A stretch of 64,000 bases of DNA from Pseudo-nitzschia pungens (lineage: Eukaryota; Bacillariophyta; Bacillariophyceae; Bacillariales; Bacillariaceae), in the NCBI GenBank assembly GCA_037355855.1, contig CM074760.1, positions 1,976,501 to 2,040,500 on the forward strand, in the 5' to 3' direction. This document shows, one piece after another, positions 43,585 through 54,593 of the stretch; within the stretch, counting starts at the first letter, position 1; every line of letters begins with the position of its first letter. A program made the translations under genes and the position numbers. The notes under the pieces were generated by a model. That model made no database searches. It was not told the DNA's origin and saw only the letters and a list, made by a program, of their open reading frames with translations.

Positions 43585-44946
43585 GATGGATGGTATGATG
43601 GAGGGATGGCAAAGATGATGAAAAAAAAAAAGATCGTCGTGTTGTTATTGTTTCGTGCGTCTCTTGTGCTGCACTATCGAGTTTGGGATTCGCAAGACGG
43701 GTGAAACAAGTCTTGTTGAATTTATGACCGAAAACGATTGTTGTGTTGTTGAAAGAGAATGGTCAACAATCGAAGATGGAAGAGGAAAGAAATTCTTTTG
43801 AGAGAGACGGAGACGGTGGATGGTGACTGGAATCCTACGGTAGACGGTATGTGAAAACGTCGTTTCGTGGGTTGTTGTAGACCTCTTGGGAATTGTGAAG
43901 AAAAAGAAATTGTGATCATCAAAAGCTCATAAACAATATTCGGACCTCTTGGATCTTTCATCGCCTGCCTTGCGAGAGCTCGAGTAACCCTACTTGTAGT
44001 GCTTGTAGTGCTACGGTAGTGACGTAGTACTCCATACGTCTACAAGTATCGATACTGTACTCACGACGAAGTTTCGGGCAACCTTACCGCTCAGGGTAAG
44101 ATCTTAGTCCTACGGTACGTAACTTATGTCCGCTACGGTATGATGTCTGGAGGAGTAGAAGTACGAGTAAGATCTTAAGGCTTACCCGTAAGGTAATCTT
44201 ACGCGTACCTCGTACAAGCAGTTACGGAGACACGTGCTAATGAAGATCGTAACCTTACGGTAAGGTTATTCAATGGGTTTTGATTATTGATGTCATACCG
44301 GTACACGTAACCTTACCAGTTCAGGTTGATGGCTACCGGTAACTTCAAAACTGGCGAATAGACATAAGGCTTACTGGTAAACCTTACCATCATTCAACCA
44401 TCGGGGTGAACGAGGAAATAAATAATGCTACAGGAATAAAAATAGAATCAAAGTTTTTGGAGCAAAATGCAGTGGAAAGGTGAAGTGTGTTCTTCCCTAA
44501 GCCCCCATGTGTGTATCGAAGGTTCACCGTATCGTAGAATAGAATAATACGATAAGACCTCTCCCACCTGATATCGTTGACCACAAACATCATCACAACC
44601 ATCACCGTTGCTTCCGGTAATCTTACGTAGGAACGAGTAAGGTATCAATAACAATAATATTATGATTATTACCAGTACGAGTACGAGTAAGGTTTTACGA
44701 GTACCAGGTAACCTTAAGATTACGGTAATCTTACTCTCAAAACAGAGGTGTTGCGACCAATCCAACGCAGAGGTAGGGTAAGATTACGAATCCCAAATAA
44801 CAAGCATCCAAGTTATCATTTCGCCATTCCCTCACTGCGCATTCAGTACGGTAGCACTCCGGGAGAAAAAGGGAGAGGACACAAGCGACAGCGAACAACC
44901 CAAACATTCCCGATCGAAATTATTACTGTACCGGTACTCGTCAACC
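43585..44946. other. Divergent upstream region with the densest AAGGTTAC cluster
   Basis: Between OPLAH and FBPase. From 44080 to 44400 the words GTAACCTTAC, GTAAGGTTA, AAGGCTTAC and TAATCTTACG recur about ten times in both strands, interspersed with TACCGGT and TACGGTACG. A second cluster lies at 44620-44745. No gene is seen. Confidence 0.6.
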
Positions 44947-46805
44947 ATGATTGCTCTCCGGAAGAACGGCCGTTGCGGACTCTTCCTCGCGGCCGCAGCG
45001 GTGTTTCTTTGCCGGACCGCCGGGGTGGAGTGCTTTGCGGGCAAGCCGTCGCCGAAGACAGTCCACACCAGGGCAGCAACGCTCGAGCGCAACAATGCGG
45101 CGGGGACGACTCCTCGAGTTGGTTGGTCGAGGTGGAGGTCGTCGCTGGATCTGTTGACGTACGATACGGAATACTACTTTCCAACGGAGCAACCCGCTCG
45201 GAGTGGCAACTCGTCGTCGCAATCCCGAATAACGCTTTCCCGATTTTTGTCGCAGTACGTCAAAGATCACCCCGAGGTGAGGAGGTGTCGTCGATGAGAT
45301 TGGTATGAAAGACGTCTGGAACGCTGATTTGAGTTGATTGCTTGGGATGCCTGTATTTCCCGTTTGTCTGACTTTTGCACCGTTGAACCATTGCTTTGTG
45401 ACATCACCATCTCGATTCTTTGCAACCCATGCGACTGCGCAAAAATGAAACGGTTATCAACTGCATGAATGCCTTTTGCGCACCGTGTCATTTCAAAACA
45501 CACCACGACACGACACGACACAACACAACACAACAAAACACGACAACAAAATACAATACAATACAATACAATACAACAATTCGATCCAGCTTCGAGATTT
45601 AGAAAACATTCTGCTGGCTGTTCAGATGGCATGCAAAACTATTTCCAACCTCGTGAACCGTGCTGGCTTGTCGTACAGCATCCAACACGGCAACGCCGAC
45701 GACGTTAGCGAGGGATCGACAAACGAACCGGATTACAATAGCGATGGACGGTATTACTCCATGAAACGTCTCGACAAACTTTCAACGACGGTATTGAAAA
45801 ACGCTCTCAAGTTCACGGGAACTGTTCAGATGATCGTGCCCGAAGCCAAGGAGATCGCGGAACAACCCGGTCAGCACCAACCGGGAGTCCTGGTCGCGTA
45901 CGATCAGGACAACATCGCGTGCCTGGATCCCCTGGACGGTTCCGGCAATGCGGATGCCAGCATTTGTACCGGAACCGTCTTTGGAGTCTTTGAAAAAGCC
46001 AAAAGCGCGGACGAGAACAAAGAAATCGACGAAGACTCCTTGGTCGAAGCGGTCCTACAGCCGGGTCGCAACATGCGGGCGGCCGGATATTGTTTGTACA
46101 GTTCCGCCACGGTTCTTGTTTTCACCCTGGGATCGTCTGTCTACGGCTTTACCCTGGATCCCCAGATACAAGAATTCGTTCTGACGCACAACAAACTGAC
46201 AATACCAAAGAGGGGAAACGTTTACAGCTGCAACGAAGCCAACAGCGAGGGATGGCCCGGCAGCTGGAAGGACTACCTGAAAAATCTGAAGCTGGGTCAG
46301 GGAGAAACCCAAGAGCGATACGCCTTGCGCTACGTCGGAAGCATGGTGGGTGACATACATCGCACCTTGCTGTACGGAGGTGTGTTTGCGTATCCATCCA
46401 ACAAGCTGCACAAACCACAGGGCAATCTGCAGCTTCTCTACAAGAGTGCGCCCCTTGCCTTTGTCATGCACCACGCGTAAGTACAACGACGCATCGAGAA
46501 CAACCACCGCCCGGGCTCGCGGTCGAAAAACTCCAAACACTCTCCACGGCCCACCACCGGGGACGAGCGGGACCGGTCCGTACTGTACTATTTGCATTCG
46601 AAACCGCTGCCTTCCCTCACACGCTTTTCCGCATTTCGCGCTTGTCGTTCGTGTTTGTTCCAGCGGGGGAAAGGCCATGGATGAATCGGGAGATGATTTG
46701 CTGAACAAGTGCCCGGAACGAATCCATCAGAAATCACCCTGTTTCCTGGGATCTCCGGAAGACATGGACGAACTCAAAAAGTATTTGACCGCACTCCAAA
46801 ATTAG
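44947..46805 (+). CDS. FBP: Fructose-1,6-bisphosphatase, plastid-type presequence
   Basis: Exons are 44947-45276, 45590-46476 and 46664-46805, giving 452 residues. The enzyme removes the C1 phosphate of fructose-1,6-bisphosphate (Calvin cycle or gluconeogenesis). The active-site signature is DPLDGSGNADASICTGTVFGVF, with Gly where most enzymes have Ser (DPLDGSSN). Substrate-site motifs are YSMKRLDKLSTTVL (lysine-aspartate metal region), YVGSMVGDIHRTLLYGGVFAYP and the C-terminal AGGKAMDES ... IHQKSPCFLGS. Residues 1-30 (CGLFLAAAAVFLCRTAGVEC) form a signal peptide, then FAGKPSP gives the Phe seen at diatom plastid cleavage sites. About 80 residues of presequence precede the enzyme core (SRFLSQYVKDHPE). 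Intron 1 carries AC-rich tandem repeats just before its acceptor. No frame problem is seen. Confidence 0.93.
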
Positions 46806-47112
46806 TGGCAGCTCGAGACGGAATGCTGTCGATTTTCGAAACCGCACAATGCTTTTGCGGTTTTTGCAATCGTTGGAGAGAGAGAGAGAGAGAGTGTGTG
46901 TGTGTGTGTGTGTCACTGCCAAAACAATGTGGCATACGAGAGCCCCAAAATTTTGGTCCAACTTTTTTGATCCTATTGATTTCAATGATCGGCGTAACTG
47001 ACCGAAAGGAAAGATAGTTTTTCTTTTTTCTTTTTCTATTAATTACGAAGTAGGCTTTAGTTGTTATGCAGTATATCCCATTTTAGTCTATTTCCCTTAT
47101 CATGAGGTTACG
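46806..47112. repeat. Spacer with a (GA)n(GT)n microsatellite
   Basis: A GA run at about 46876-46894 passes directly into a GT run to 46913. It lies in the 3' flank of FBPase. A single TTACGAAGTA word is near 47042. Confidence 0.8.
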
Positions 47113-47859
47113 TTACATCCTAACGGCAACGGCATCAAACCATGCCGCCTCCAGAGCTTCCTCTCTAGCTTGCTCAGCCGCCTTTCGATAGAGACCGGCG
47201 GTTATTTCAACGATGTCCATGCAACTTGGTGCGCTTTTGCTAGCATGAAATGATTGAACACCAAGCACAATTTGGTACGTATGATCTCTTATTTTTCGCC
47301 GTCGCTCCACCGAATCATCCTTTAGATCGATCAGTCCACGTTTGCTGAATTGTTCGTGATCCTCGTACTCGATGCCACTGTTCATCAAATCCACTAGCCT
47401 CCAACATTCTTCGTGGCTTCTATTCATTTCATCTCTGCTCAAGTACAAATCTCCAAGTTCTTCCCTGGTATAATCACTCAAGTGAGGAATTTCCCGAACA
47501 TGATCTTGCTCAATAAAGGTCACCCGTCGACCTTGAGTCTTTTCTTGTGTCACACTTTGCACATTTTGTGGAGTTTGCGAGCACGGTGGCATCTTTTGTG
47601 CCAGGGTAGTCATACTCTGGAGTCCTTTGCACTGGAAGTCAATGTTGCGGAAATCACCGTGATTTTCTTTTGCACACGAAGGCATAGATGGAACACTCGG
47701 ATACTGATAGCACTTGTACTGCTGGCATGGGTACTGGTACTGGGGGCATCGGTACGGTTGGTGATCCACTCCACCAAAACTGCCGCCATTTGAACACAGA
47801 AAATCCCTTCTCGAACCAAAGAAGGAATCGAGCATCGTATTGTCGGATTGCGGCGCCAT
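47113..47859 (-). CDS. Orphan-family protein with a conserved regulatory-looking block
   Basis: A 248-residue single exon. The first 70 residues are rich in Gln, Tyr, Cys and Pro (PYRCPQYQYPCQQYKCYQYP). From about residue 113 comes a block I recognise as a recurring pattern in diatom proteins of unknown function: VTFIEQDHVREIPHLSDYTREELGDLYLSRDE, then SHEECWRLVDLMNSGIEYED, then SKRGLIDLKDDSVERRRKIRDHTYQIVLGVQ, and last DIVEITAGLYRKAAEQAREEALEAAWFDAVAV. The pattern of one V-x-F start, a Cys/Met helix, an R-G-L step and a final A-x-x-A helix suggests a small helical domain. No catalytic motif is seen. The family is large in diatoms as I recall it, but that is not checkable here. Confidence 0.75.
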   Translation of the reverse strand: MAPQSDNTMLDSFFGSRRDFLCSNGGSFGGVDHQPYRCPQYQYPCQQYKCYQYPSVPSMPSCAKENHGDFRNIDFQCKGLQSMTTLAQKMPPCSQTPQNVQSVTQEKTQGRRVTFIEQDHVREIPHLSDYTREELGDLYLSRDEMNRSHEECWRLVDLMNSGIEYEDHEQFSKRGLIDLKDDSVERRRKIRDHTYQIVLGVQSFHASKSAPSCMDIVEITAGLYRKAAEQAREEALEAAWFDAVAVRM

Positions 47860-48627
47860 CGTGCTTTCGTTTCAGTGAACTATTTGTAGCGAACGTCTGC
47901 TAGCCGACTTCCTTTCTCTGTCGAAGACAAGTGTCTTTTATGAGAGATGATGCTGAGTAGAACGTTCTGATAGTGGAAGCACTTTCCGAAATTATTTTTA
48001 AGATGGTGGGAGCTATCGCTAATGAAATGAAAAATAGCGAGGGTGGAGTCACATTTGGCGAGGATGGTATAATGTGCGAATGCAGATCGAACCTTAAAAA
48101 CAAATACGTAGCGTTTAAAACACGACTTGAGGAACTGGAAAGAATTTTTTTATTAGGGTAAAAATTCAAGATAATTTTTTTTTCCAATTTTTTTGAAAAA
48201 GAAAGATCGAAATTTGACTTACTCTTCATCCGATACCGTACGGTACTACTGCTACTACCGATATCAATACAAGTACCAATAGAACGAGCACGAGTAACCT
48301 TACTAGTGCGATTATGAAATTTGTGTTCTTCAGAAAAAATAAGATTGGTATGATTTACAATTCTTGTACGTTCCGCTCCGACACCTTCATCGTTGTCCAG
48401 TAGGTAGTATTGAATACTAGTTAATCCTAACTGCTTACAACACTCTGTGGATCTTCTTAGCTTGGACTACTACTAGAACTACTCTGATGTTACAATCTTT
48501 TCGCAAATCCAGCAGATCCAAATTTTTGTGTTCAATCTTGAACCCTGTTATTTGAACTAAAACGCAAACCGTGGCTACAATATTCACAGTAGTTGGAATG
48601 GAAAAATCGATTTTTATGGTCGCCCTT
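47860..48627. other. Spacer with T-rich and short-word sequence
   Basis: A minus-strand frame at 47900-48229 is low complexity and rejected. A TACCGTACGGTACTACTGC palindromic patch is near 48236-48254 and a GTAACCTTACTAGT word near 48295-48308. Confidence 0.5.
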
Positions 48628-49695
48628 TCAGCGGCCCTTATGTTCTTGTTGCTTCTGCCTCAAGGTTCGCATCCAGTAGGCCATTGACAATGGCGATACG
48701 ACAATACCGTTGATTAATGCCAGAGTCAACAATGTTTTCAGTCGCCGGTCCGGTGGCAGCATACCTGTTGTATCCTTGAGCCGTGCAGCCGTATCGACTC
48801 CTAGATAGGTCCAAAGTGCAGTAAATGTCAAGCCATGAACCGCTGTTGCCGAAACAAACATCCACCATGTGATTGGCTTCAGCATAGAGGAACCAAAGTT
48901 CTTGACGGTTTCTGGGAAGCAACTGAGCTTGATCAAGATTGTCACAAGCAAAGGATTTTCGTCCGTAGAACTCTGTACTAATTTCAAAAATGCGTTTGAT
49001 GACAATTTTTCGTTGACGATCGCTGACAAAGCGCCACGCCCCAAACCAAATGCCAGACAAGCACCCAGCACTTTTCCCAACCCGCTCCAATAAAATGCAG
49101 ACCATCCAAAGACCATACCTGCCGCAGTTTCTACAGGAATTGTTGACATACCCATGGCTTCCCACAGTGCCATGGCAATTGTGTAGAACGAACGCGAATA
49201 CATATGGGGCAAATCATTCAAACTCTCCAATGTTCGAACGACAGACGTTTGCAATTTTTCCTTGTTGAACAGAGTCATCCATGTGCTCCGAGTGTGAAAC
49301 AATCCAAACGTAGCGGCGGTAACTGATACCAGTAGAAGCCCTTTTTTAATCTTCTCAAGTTTTTGTGCCGATGGAGAACAGGACATTGAACTTGACGTTG
49401 GTGAATGAGATGCGTTTCTCACTATTCTACCGGCCCGGACGGATAAGATAGTCTCAAGCTGCTGTTCTTGATTAGACAAATGGGTCGTTCTTGACTGTGG
49501 GATCAAAATATCATTGCAACTCTTCGATGAGATATTGGTAATTTTTCCATCGCGCTTCGACCTATGCCTGACGGAGGAGATTGCTGATGAGATGACAGGA
49601 GCGTAGAGCTCTGCAGATGTGAACAACTCAGTTCCAACAATACCGAGGAATTGGACAGTAACAAGTAACGTTCCATACTTCGATAGTATCTTCAT
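48628..49695 (-). CDS. VTT/TVP38-family (SNARE-associated) membrane protein
   Basis: A 355-residue single exon. The first 21 residues (KYGTLLVTVQFLGIVGTEL) form a signal anchor. A second hydrophobic segment is GLLLVSVTAATFGLF (about 120). The C-terminal half has the VTT layout: IPVETAAGMVFGWSAFYWSGLGKVLGACLAFGLGRG (about 186-220), then LVTILIKLSCFPETVKNFGSSMLKPITWWMFVSATAVHGL. This matches the reentrant-loop plus helix core of the DedA/TVP38/TMEM41 group. Relatives scramble or handle phospholipids in ER and Golgi membranes, or act in autophagy lipid supply. The specific partner is unknown. A Ser-rich linker precedes the core. The signal anchor makes endomembrane or plastid-envelope location plausible. 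Confidence 0.8.
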   Translation of the reverse strand: MKILSKYGTLLVTVQFLGIVGTELFTSAELYAPVISSAISSVRHRSKRDGKITNISSKSCNDILIPQSRTTHLSNQEQQLETILSVRAGRIVRNASHSPTSSSMSCSPSAQKLEKIKKGLLLVSVTAATFGLFHTRSTWMTLFNKEKLQTSVVRTLESLNDLPHMYSRSFYTIAMALWEAMGMSTIPVETAAGMVFGWSAFYWSGLGKVLGACLAFGLGRGALSAIVNEKLSSNAFLKLVQSSTDENPLLVTILIKLSCFPETVKNFGSSMLKPITWWMFVSATAVHGLTFTALWTYLGVDTAARLKDTTGMLPPDRRLKTLLTLALINGIVVSPLSMAYWMRTLRQKQQEHKGR

Positions 49696-50800
49696 TGTAC
49701 CTGGAATATATTGATGTTTTGTCTCTGTTCTTCCTTTGTCAATCCTATTTCTGCTCTTGTTGTTTCACCCTCTCGACGATACTGCCGACAACCGATAGAT
49801 TGTCAATCGTGCATTGATGTTCAAAGAAACAAAGATACTAAGATTACCTCCGTAGTACTAGGTTGAGTAAAAAAAGTAACATATCACGTCATCAGGTGTG
49901 CGACCTTACGAATCAATCACCGGAAACGAAATGCCGATGGGATGAAAGAAACATGTAATTTCAAGAAAGCTCGTTTGGTCGCCCTGCAAGAGCAAGAGGG
50001 TTCAGGTTGAGGCCTGAGAGGGAAAGAAACTCAAATGTACGTACGTACGTACGTAAGTACGTACATACCATTTCTGAGTTACGTACGTACGTGCGATACA
50101 GAAGAGAGCATAACGTGACATACCGGTATGACATAGGAGTAATAATTATTATTGCTACTATTTTAATTAGAAGTAATCTTTTAGTGATGCTGAATGTATG
50201 AGAAAAATATTCTTTTTGATGAAGAGTATTTCTGAAGAAGCTACTTTTGATGAAATGGTCAAATGATGTGAAGATGGGATTGAACTTAGCCTTTCCCTGG
50301 AACTCATGTTACCTCTCAGTGGATCGCAGATTCTGTGGTCACCAGTAAGGCCTTACCCCCCTGTTTTGTTATTGTGGTGTGGCAACAAGAAATAATCAAC
50401 AAAATCAAAGTAAACACCAAAACAAGCTTCCGACAGTGTTCATGCTGGTTGGTGTAGCATCTGATACATTCTGACAGTGCTGATATTGAATGCTTACAAC
50501 AAAGAATGATACAACGATTTGAAATACCCATCATTTTTTACATCAATATTACTTTATACCGTTTGGATAGTATTTTACCAAATGCATATGAAATCTGTTT
50601 CTACATTGTTTCTGGCACTCGTCGAGGGAATCATGGTTGGTGAAATTAGCTTCAAAAGTTGATTGCAGTCGGGTATATAATGGTTCTCACAAAATAACGT
50701 AGGAAATGTTTCTTTCCTAGAGTACAGTCTCTCCTGGGTAACGTTCTTCTGCGTTATAATTGCAAGAATAAAGGTAAACCTCTAGTTTTTTCGCTGGAGC
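49696..50800. other. Spacer with (CGTA)n repeats
   Basis: A GTACGTACGTACGTACGTAAGTACGTAC-like run lies at 50037-50066 and a second short one at 50080-50091. Otherwise AT-rich with no gene. Confidence 0.6.
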
Positions 50801-52337
50801 CTAAATGTTCCCTTGTGGGCAATCCTTGTATGTAGCGAGAAAGTTGAGGATTGACTCCTCTGTGATTTCCTTTTCTGCACTGACGTAAAATGCTCCGTCA
50901 TTTGGTATGTCCAACAATATCATTGACGGCAATTCTGAAATAGGCCCTATCTCGCAGGCTTCCCGTATGTTTGAACTCAAGGGAGCATCGGGATCAAAAG
51001 CCCAGTAAAATTTTACCAGCTCCTCTCCATTTCTATATTCTTCGGCTGCATCCCGCAAAGCGTATTCCACTTCCATCTGTTCTTCTTCGTCGCCGTCTTC
51101 GTGAAATACTATTAGGCATTTGTGAGCGTTAATGTTATCCGTCGTTTTGCATAGGTCGCCCCAAGGTTTGGGATAAAAGGGAAAATCGGTAAGGTAATCT
51201 CCATTTTCGATCACTGCACGAACTTCCGAGTTGATAATTGGTCGATCTCCAAAATTGTCTTCTTCGTCAGTGGGTTTGGGTCCAAGCATAATCAAGGAGG
51301 GATATGACGTAATATCCAGCCGCATCTCAAGCGCCTCCCTCGCTTCCGTCTCTTCAAAGGGGACGGAACAAAAGGACGTTTCATCCACAATCGTCACATA
51401 GCTCAATTCTGACGCGTCTCCACTCACAAATAACAGCTAATTGGCGAATGGCATTAGAATCATTTTACAAATATGACTGTCAGCTTAACTTCGTGTCACG
51501 GACTCTCATCCCAACAACGAATTTCCCTCGCTCCAATCATCGGACAATAATATGATACTTACTTCAAAATCATCTCTCTTCTTTTTCAGTATACGATATG
51601 CTTTCAATAACCACGGTTGAAATTCCTTACAAAGAGCATTCGCGTGGCATGCAAAGTAAAGTAAAAGATACTTATCGTCAAGTTCCTCTGTCGGAAGAAA
51701 AATCTCGGATGATGATTCTTCGTCTTCCAATATGTAATACTCGGGCAAAATATCCACGATTCGCTTCGGTCTCCATGGAAACTGTTTTCCTGTTGGATCC
51801 TGCGTCAACGCGCTGACGCCTTCTTTCGTTATGATCTTGCCGACCTTATCGATTACCACCATGTGCGGCATCCCGTTCACCTGAAGGGATGCAACCAGCC
51901 TCGGGATGGTAGAAACAGCATATTCAAGACACCACCATGGAAACTTTTTTGTGTATTCATTGTAGTCTTCTTCGCTTCTATCTAAGGAACAGAAGATAAC
52001 TTCGTATTCCGTCTCCAGCGTGGTGTTTGTTTCGTAAAAACGATAAAACTTATTCAGAATATCGTTGCATGCTGAGACGAAGTCATCAACGGCACAGTCC
52101 GAGGGAAAGCGACAAGAGGATTAGTGGTACTGCAATAAGGGTCTAAAGGTCTCGGAGCCCATAGTCATTAGGGAGACATGCAAAAACTTAACGGCACTTA
52201 CGTTCTGACCAATGTGCTCCAAAGTAGAGGACGAGACCTTTGTTCGTCAACACTTGCAGTGGATCCGCAGTTTCCCCGGTAAGTGGTTTCACGACAACTT
52301 CGCCAAGTAGCGAAAAGTCAAAGTCTCCCTCTTCCAT
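50801..52337 (-). CDS. Nucleoredoxin-like thioredoxin-fold protein with a degenerate active site
   Basis: Exon A (52337-52202) codes MEEGDFDFSLLGEVVVKP ... GLVLYFGAHWSE, where active thioredoxins have W-C-x-x-C. The clear in-frame part of exon B (52114-51563) runs CRFPSDCAVDDFVSACNDI ... EVIFCSLDRSEEDYNEYTKKFPWWC ... STIPRLVASLQVNGMPHMVVIDKVGK, a nucleoredoxin/tryparedoxin pattern. The intron 51562-51437 joins exon C (51436-50801), which has a further thioredoxin-like stretch (DITSYPSLIMLG, GDEEEQMEVEY, SELPSMILLD). The expected CxxC pair is absent, although a Cys follows in CRFPSDC. The A-B junction is unresolved: the only AG acceptor (52130) leaves one base too many. That means a +1 break, a missed mini-exon or non-standard splicing. 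It is probably a redox-dead or altered member. Confidence 0.7.
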
Positions 52338-54593
52338 AGTTTCGGCAGTTGTTTACTTCCTTTCGCTGTATTCCCTCGCTAATCTCCTCGTTTTATCTTC
52401 TTTTCTCGTTCAAGTTAATGGTAGTTGTCGAATCAATGATATCAAGCAGGTTGCTCAGTAGGTTCCAGCTCTCGTGAAACTTGAATCTAATAGTACTCTT
52501 GGACGCTCGAAACCTTTTTTTGTCATCGAATAAGGTAGTGGGTGTCCTTTATCTCTATTATCGTTCACAAACTGCTTTTACCACCATGTTCAAGACCAAC
52601 TGAAATGAAACCTCTTGAGATAATAAGGCTGCAATGGGCTACGACAACTATCGGTACAGTACTAAGTCACTGAGAACAAGGGTCTACTCCAACTGAGACC
52701 GTGACAGGTGTGCTTAAATTTCAAAAAAGACACAATCATCCTAATTTACTTCGTAGGGTTTACTTATTTACGAGTATGACGTTACGATACTTCTACGGGC
52801 ACGAGTCCAAACCTTTTTTCATGATGTGCCGCAATCAACCACCAACCATCGTTCCGTATGATACGATTTGTATCTCCAGTACTTATTCACATGCCGCTCC
52901 TTGGAGGGAGTCGAGCAACGGGCGCAAATAATATTAACCCTCTTGACAAAACATACCGGTACGAATTACGCGGGTTCAAAAGGTTTTTTGGAGAGAAAGC
53001 CAGGCATGAACAAAGACTACGAGTAAGGCTACCTCAGTGACCAACCTCTGTGCTTAATTTGAGACATCCTTCCGATGATTGATTCGTACCGAAACCAACA
53101 CGACTTATGCCACTATTGAGTGTGCAATCGTAGCAAGCGACAAACTCGACTCGGTCTATGACCAGTTCCGTATGTTATGTATTACTTGTACCGCACACGA
53201 TGCACTGTCCCAAGCAGGTACCGGTAATTACCGGTAGGTTACGAGGTGCGCGATGTGCGAAGTGCTTTTGACAGACACTCCTCCTGTTTGACGCCGCGCA
53301 GCACGTTGGTCACAAATCCCCTTTGTTGTTGCGATTTTCTTCGAAAGTTCATGATTGATAATGATACCGGTAAACCTTACTACTTGCTGACATCGGAAGA
53401 GAGCTTCGGGACAAAAACCTTACTAGTACTACTACGCGAATCAATCATCCATGAATAAAGAGAGTTGGTCACTCTCATCAAACTTCTGTGAAAAAAGTTA
53501 AGCAGAAGGTAGAAAGTTGCGACTACTAGTAGTATTGCTTGAGTTTTTCCTCCTTGTGTATTAGTACTAGTACTATGGTAGTAAGAATAGTAGAAATGAG
53601 TTTTTTGAAAGGCATCCTTTATGGACATTTCTTCCCAAAATTACAAGGAAAAGTAACAGTCTAGCATATCTCTGAGCAGCTACCTATGTCTCAGATATAC
53701 AGGTGCCAATGGAGAATCCCTGCTGGTCATGCAGCTTCCAATTTGTAACACATTCATGGAATTCAAGGATCTGCTATAACTGTGTACTAATAGTAGCTAG
53801 GTAGTACTACTAGTAGAGTAGTAGTAGTACTACTACTAGTCCTATTCATATAAGTAGTATTCTAGCTTGTGCATCGCTGTCATTTGATGGTAGAATCTTC
53901 TGTCTGGGACGATTTAGTTTCCTCTGGCAACGATGTACAGTAAATAACACACGAGAAAGCACCAGGTGTTGGAAATCAGTTTTGCTTTCATTTGTGCTGG
54001 CAAGGTTTACTCGTAAGGATGGTGGGAAAGGCGCGATGGTTATTATGGTATGATTATTATTACTTCGTATTACGTAGTAGTAGTAGTAGTAGTAGTATTT
54101 ACAAGTACCATCTGCCATGAACACCAGGATATCTACCATACGTATTACTAGTGGATACTACGTATTGCATACCGTACGTACAGCACGCAAATAATGTTCG
54201 GAAGCATTCTATTTTTCGTTCATTTCTTGTTTTAGCGCGATATTTTGTGACAATCTCGTGCCACGAGACATTCTCGTGCCAACCGTTACGAAGTGTGTGA
54301 AATCTTGTGCGTCGACGGATACGATGGCGCCGGGGCCCGACTCCTGACTAAGAAATCCTGTGACACATTGCAAGTATCGTAGAAGTAATTACGAGTAAGT
54401 TAATTACCGTTTGCTGCAAAAACTTCTTTCTCGACGCAACGAACAAGGCAGATCGATCTTCTTGTCGTTTGCTTGAGAAGGCAAGCAGTCGAAAGCTTTC
54501 GCTTGCAATCTATCAGGTAGGCCAAAACGCCAATAAAATAGAACCAACAAGCAACGAGCGATCAATCATCACGGAATCCACCAAACTTTTGAA
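52338..54593. other. 2.25-kb spacer with ACTAGTAGTA word clusters
   Basis: TACTAGTAGTA/TACTACTAGTA words cluster near 53430, 53525, 53565 and especially 53785-53845. A (TAG) run, GTAGTAGTAGTAGTAGTAGT, lies at about 54077-54097. TACGTAATAC-type and TACCGGTA words are also present. No gene is seen. Confidence 0.5.
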
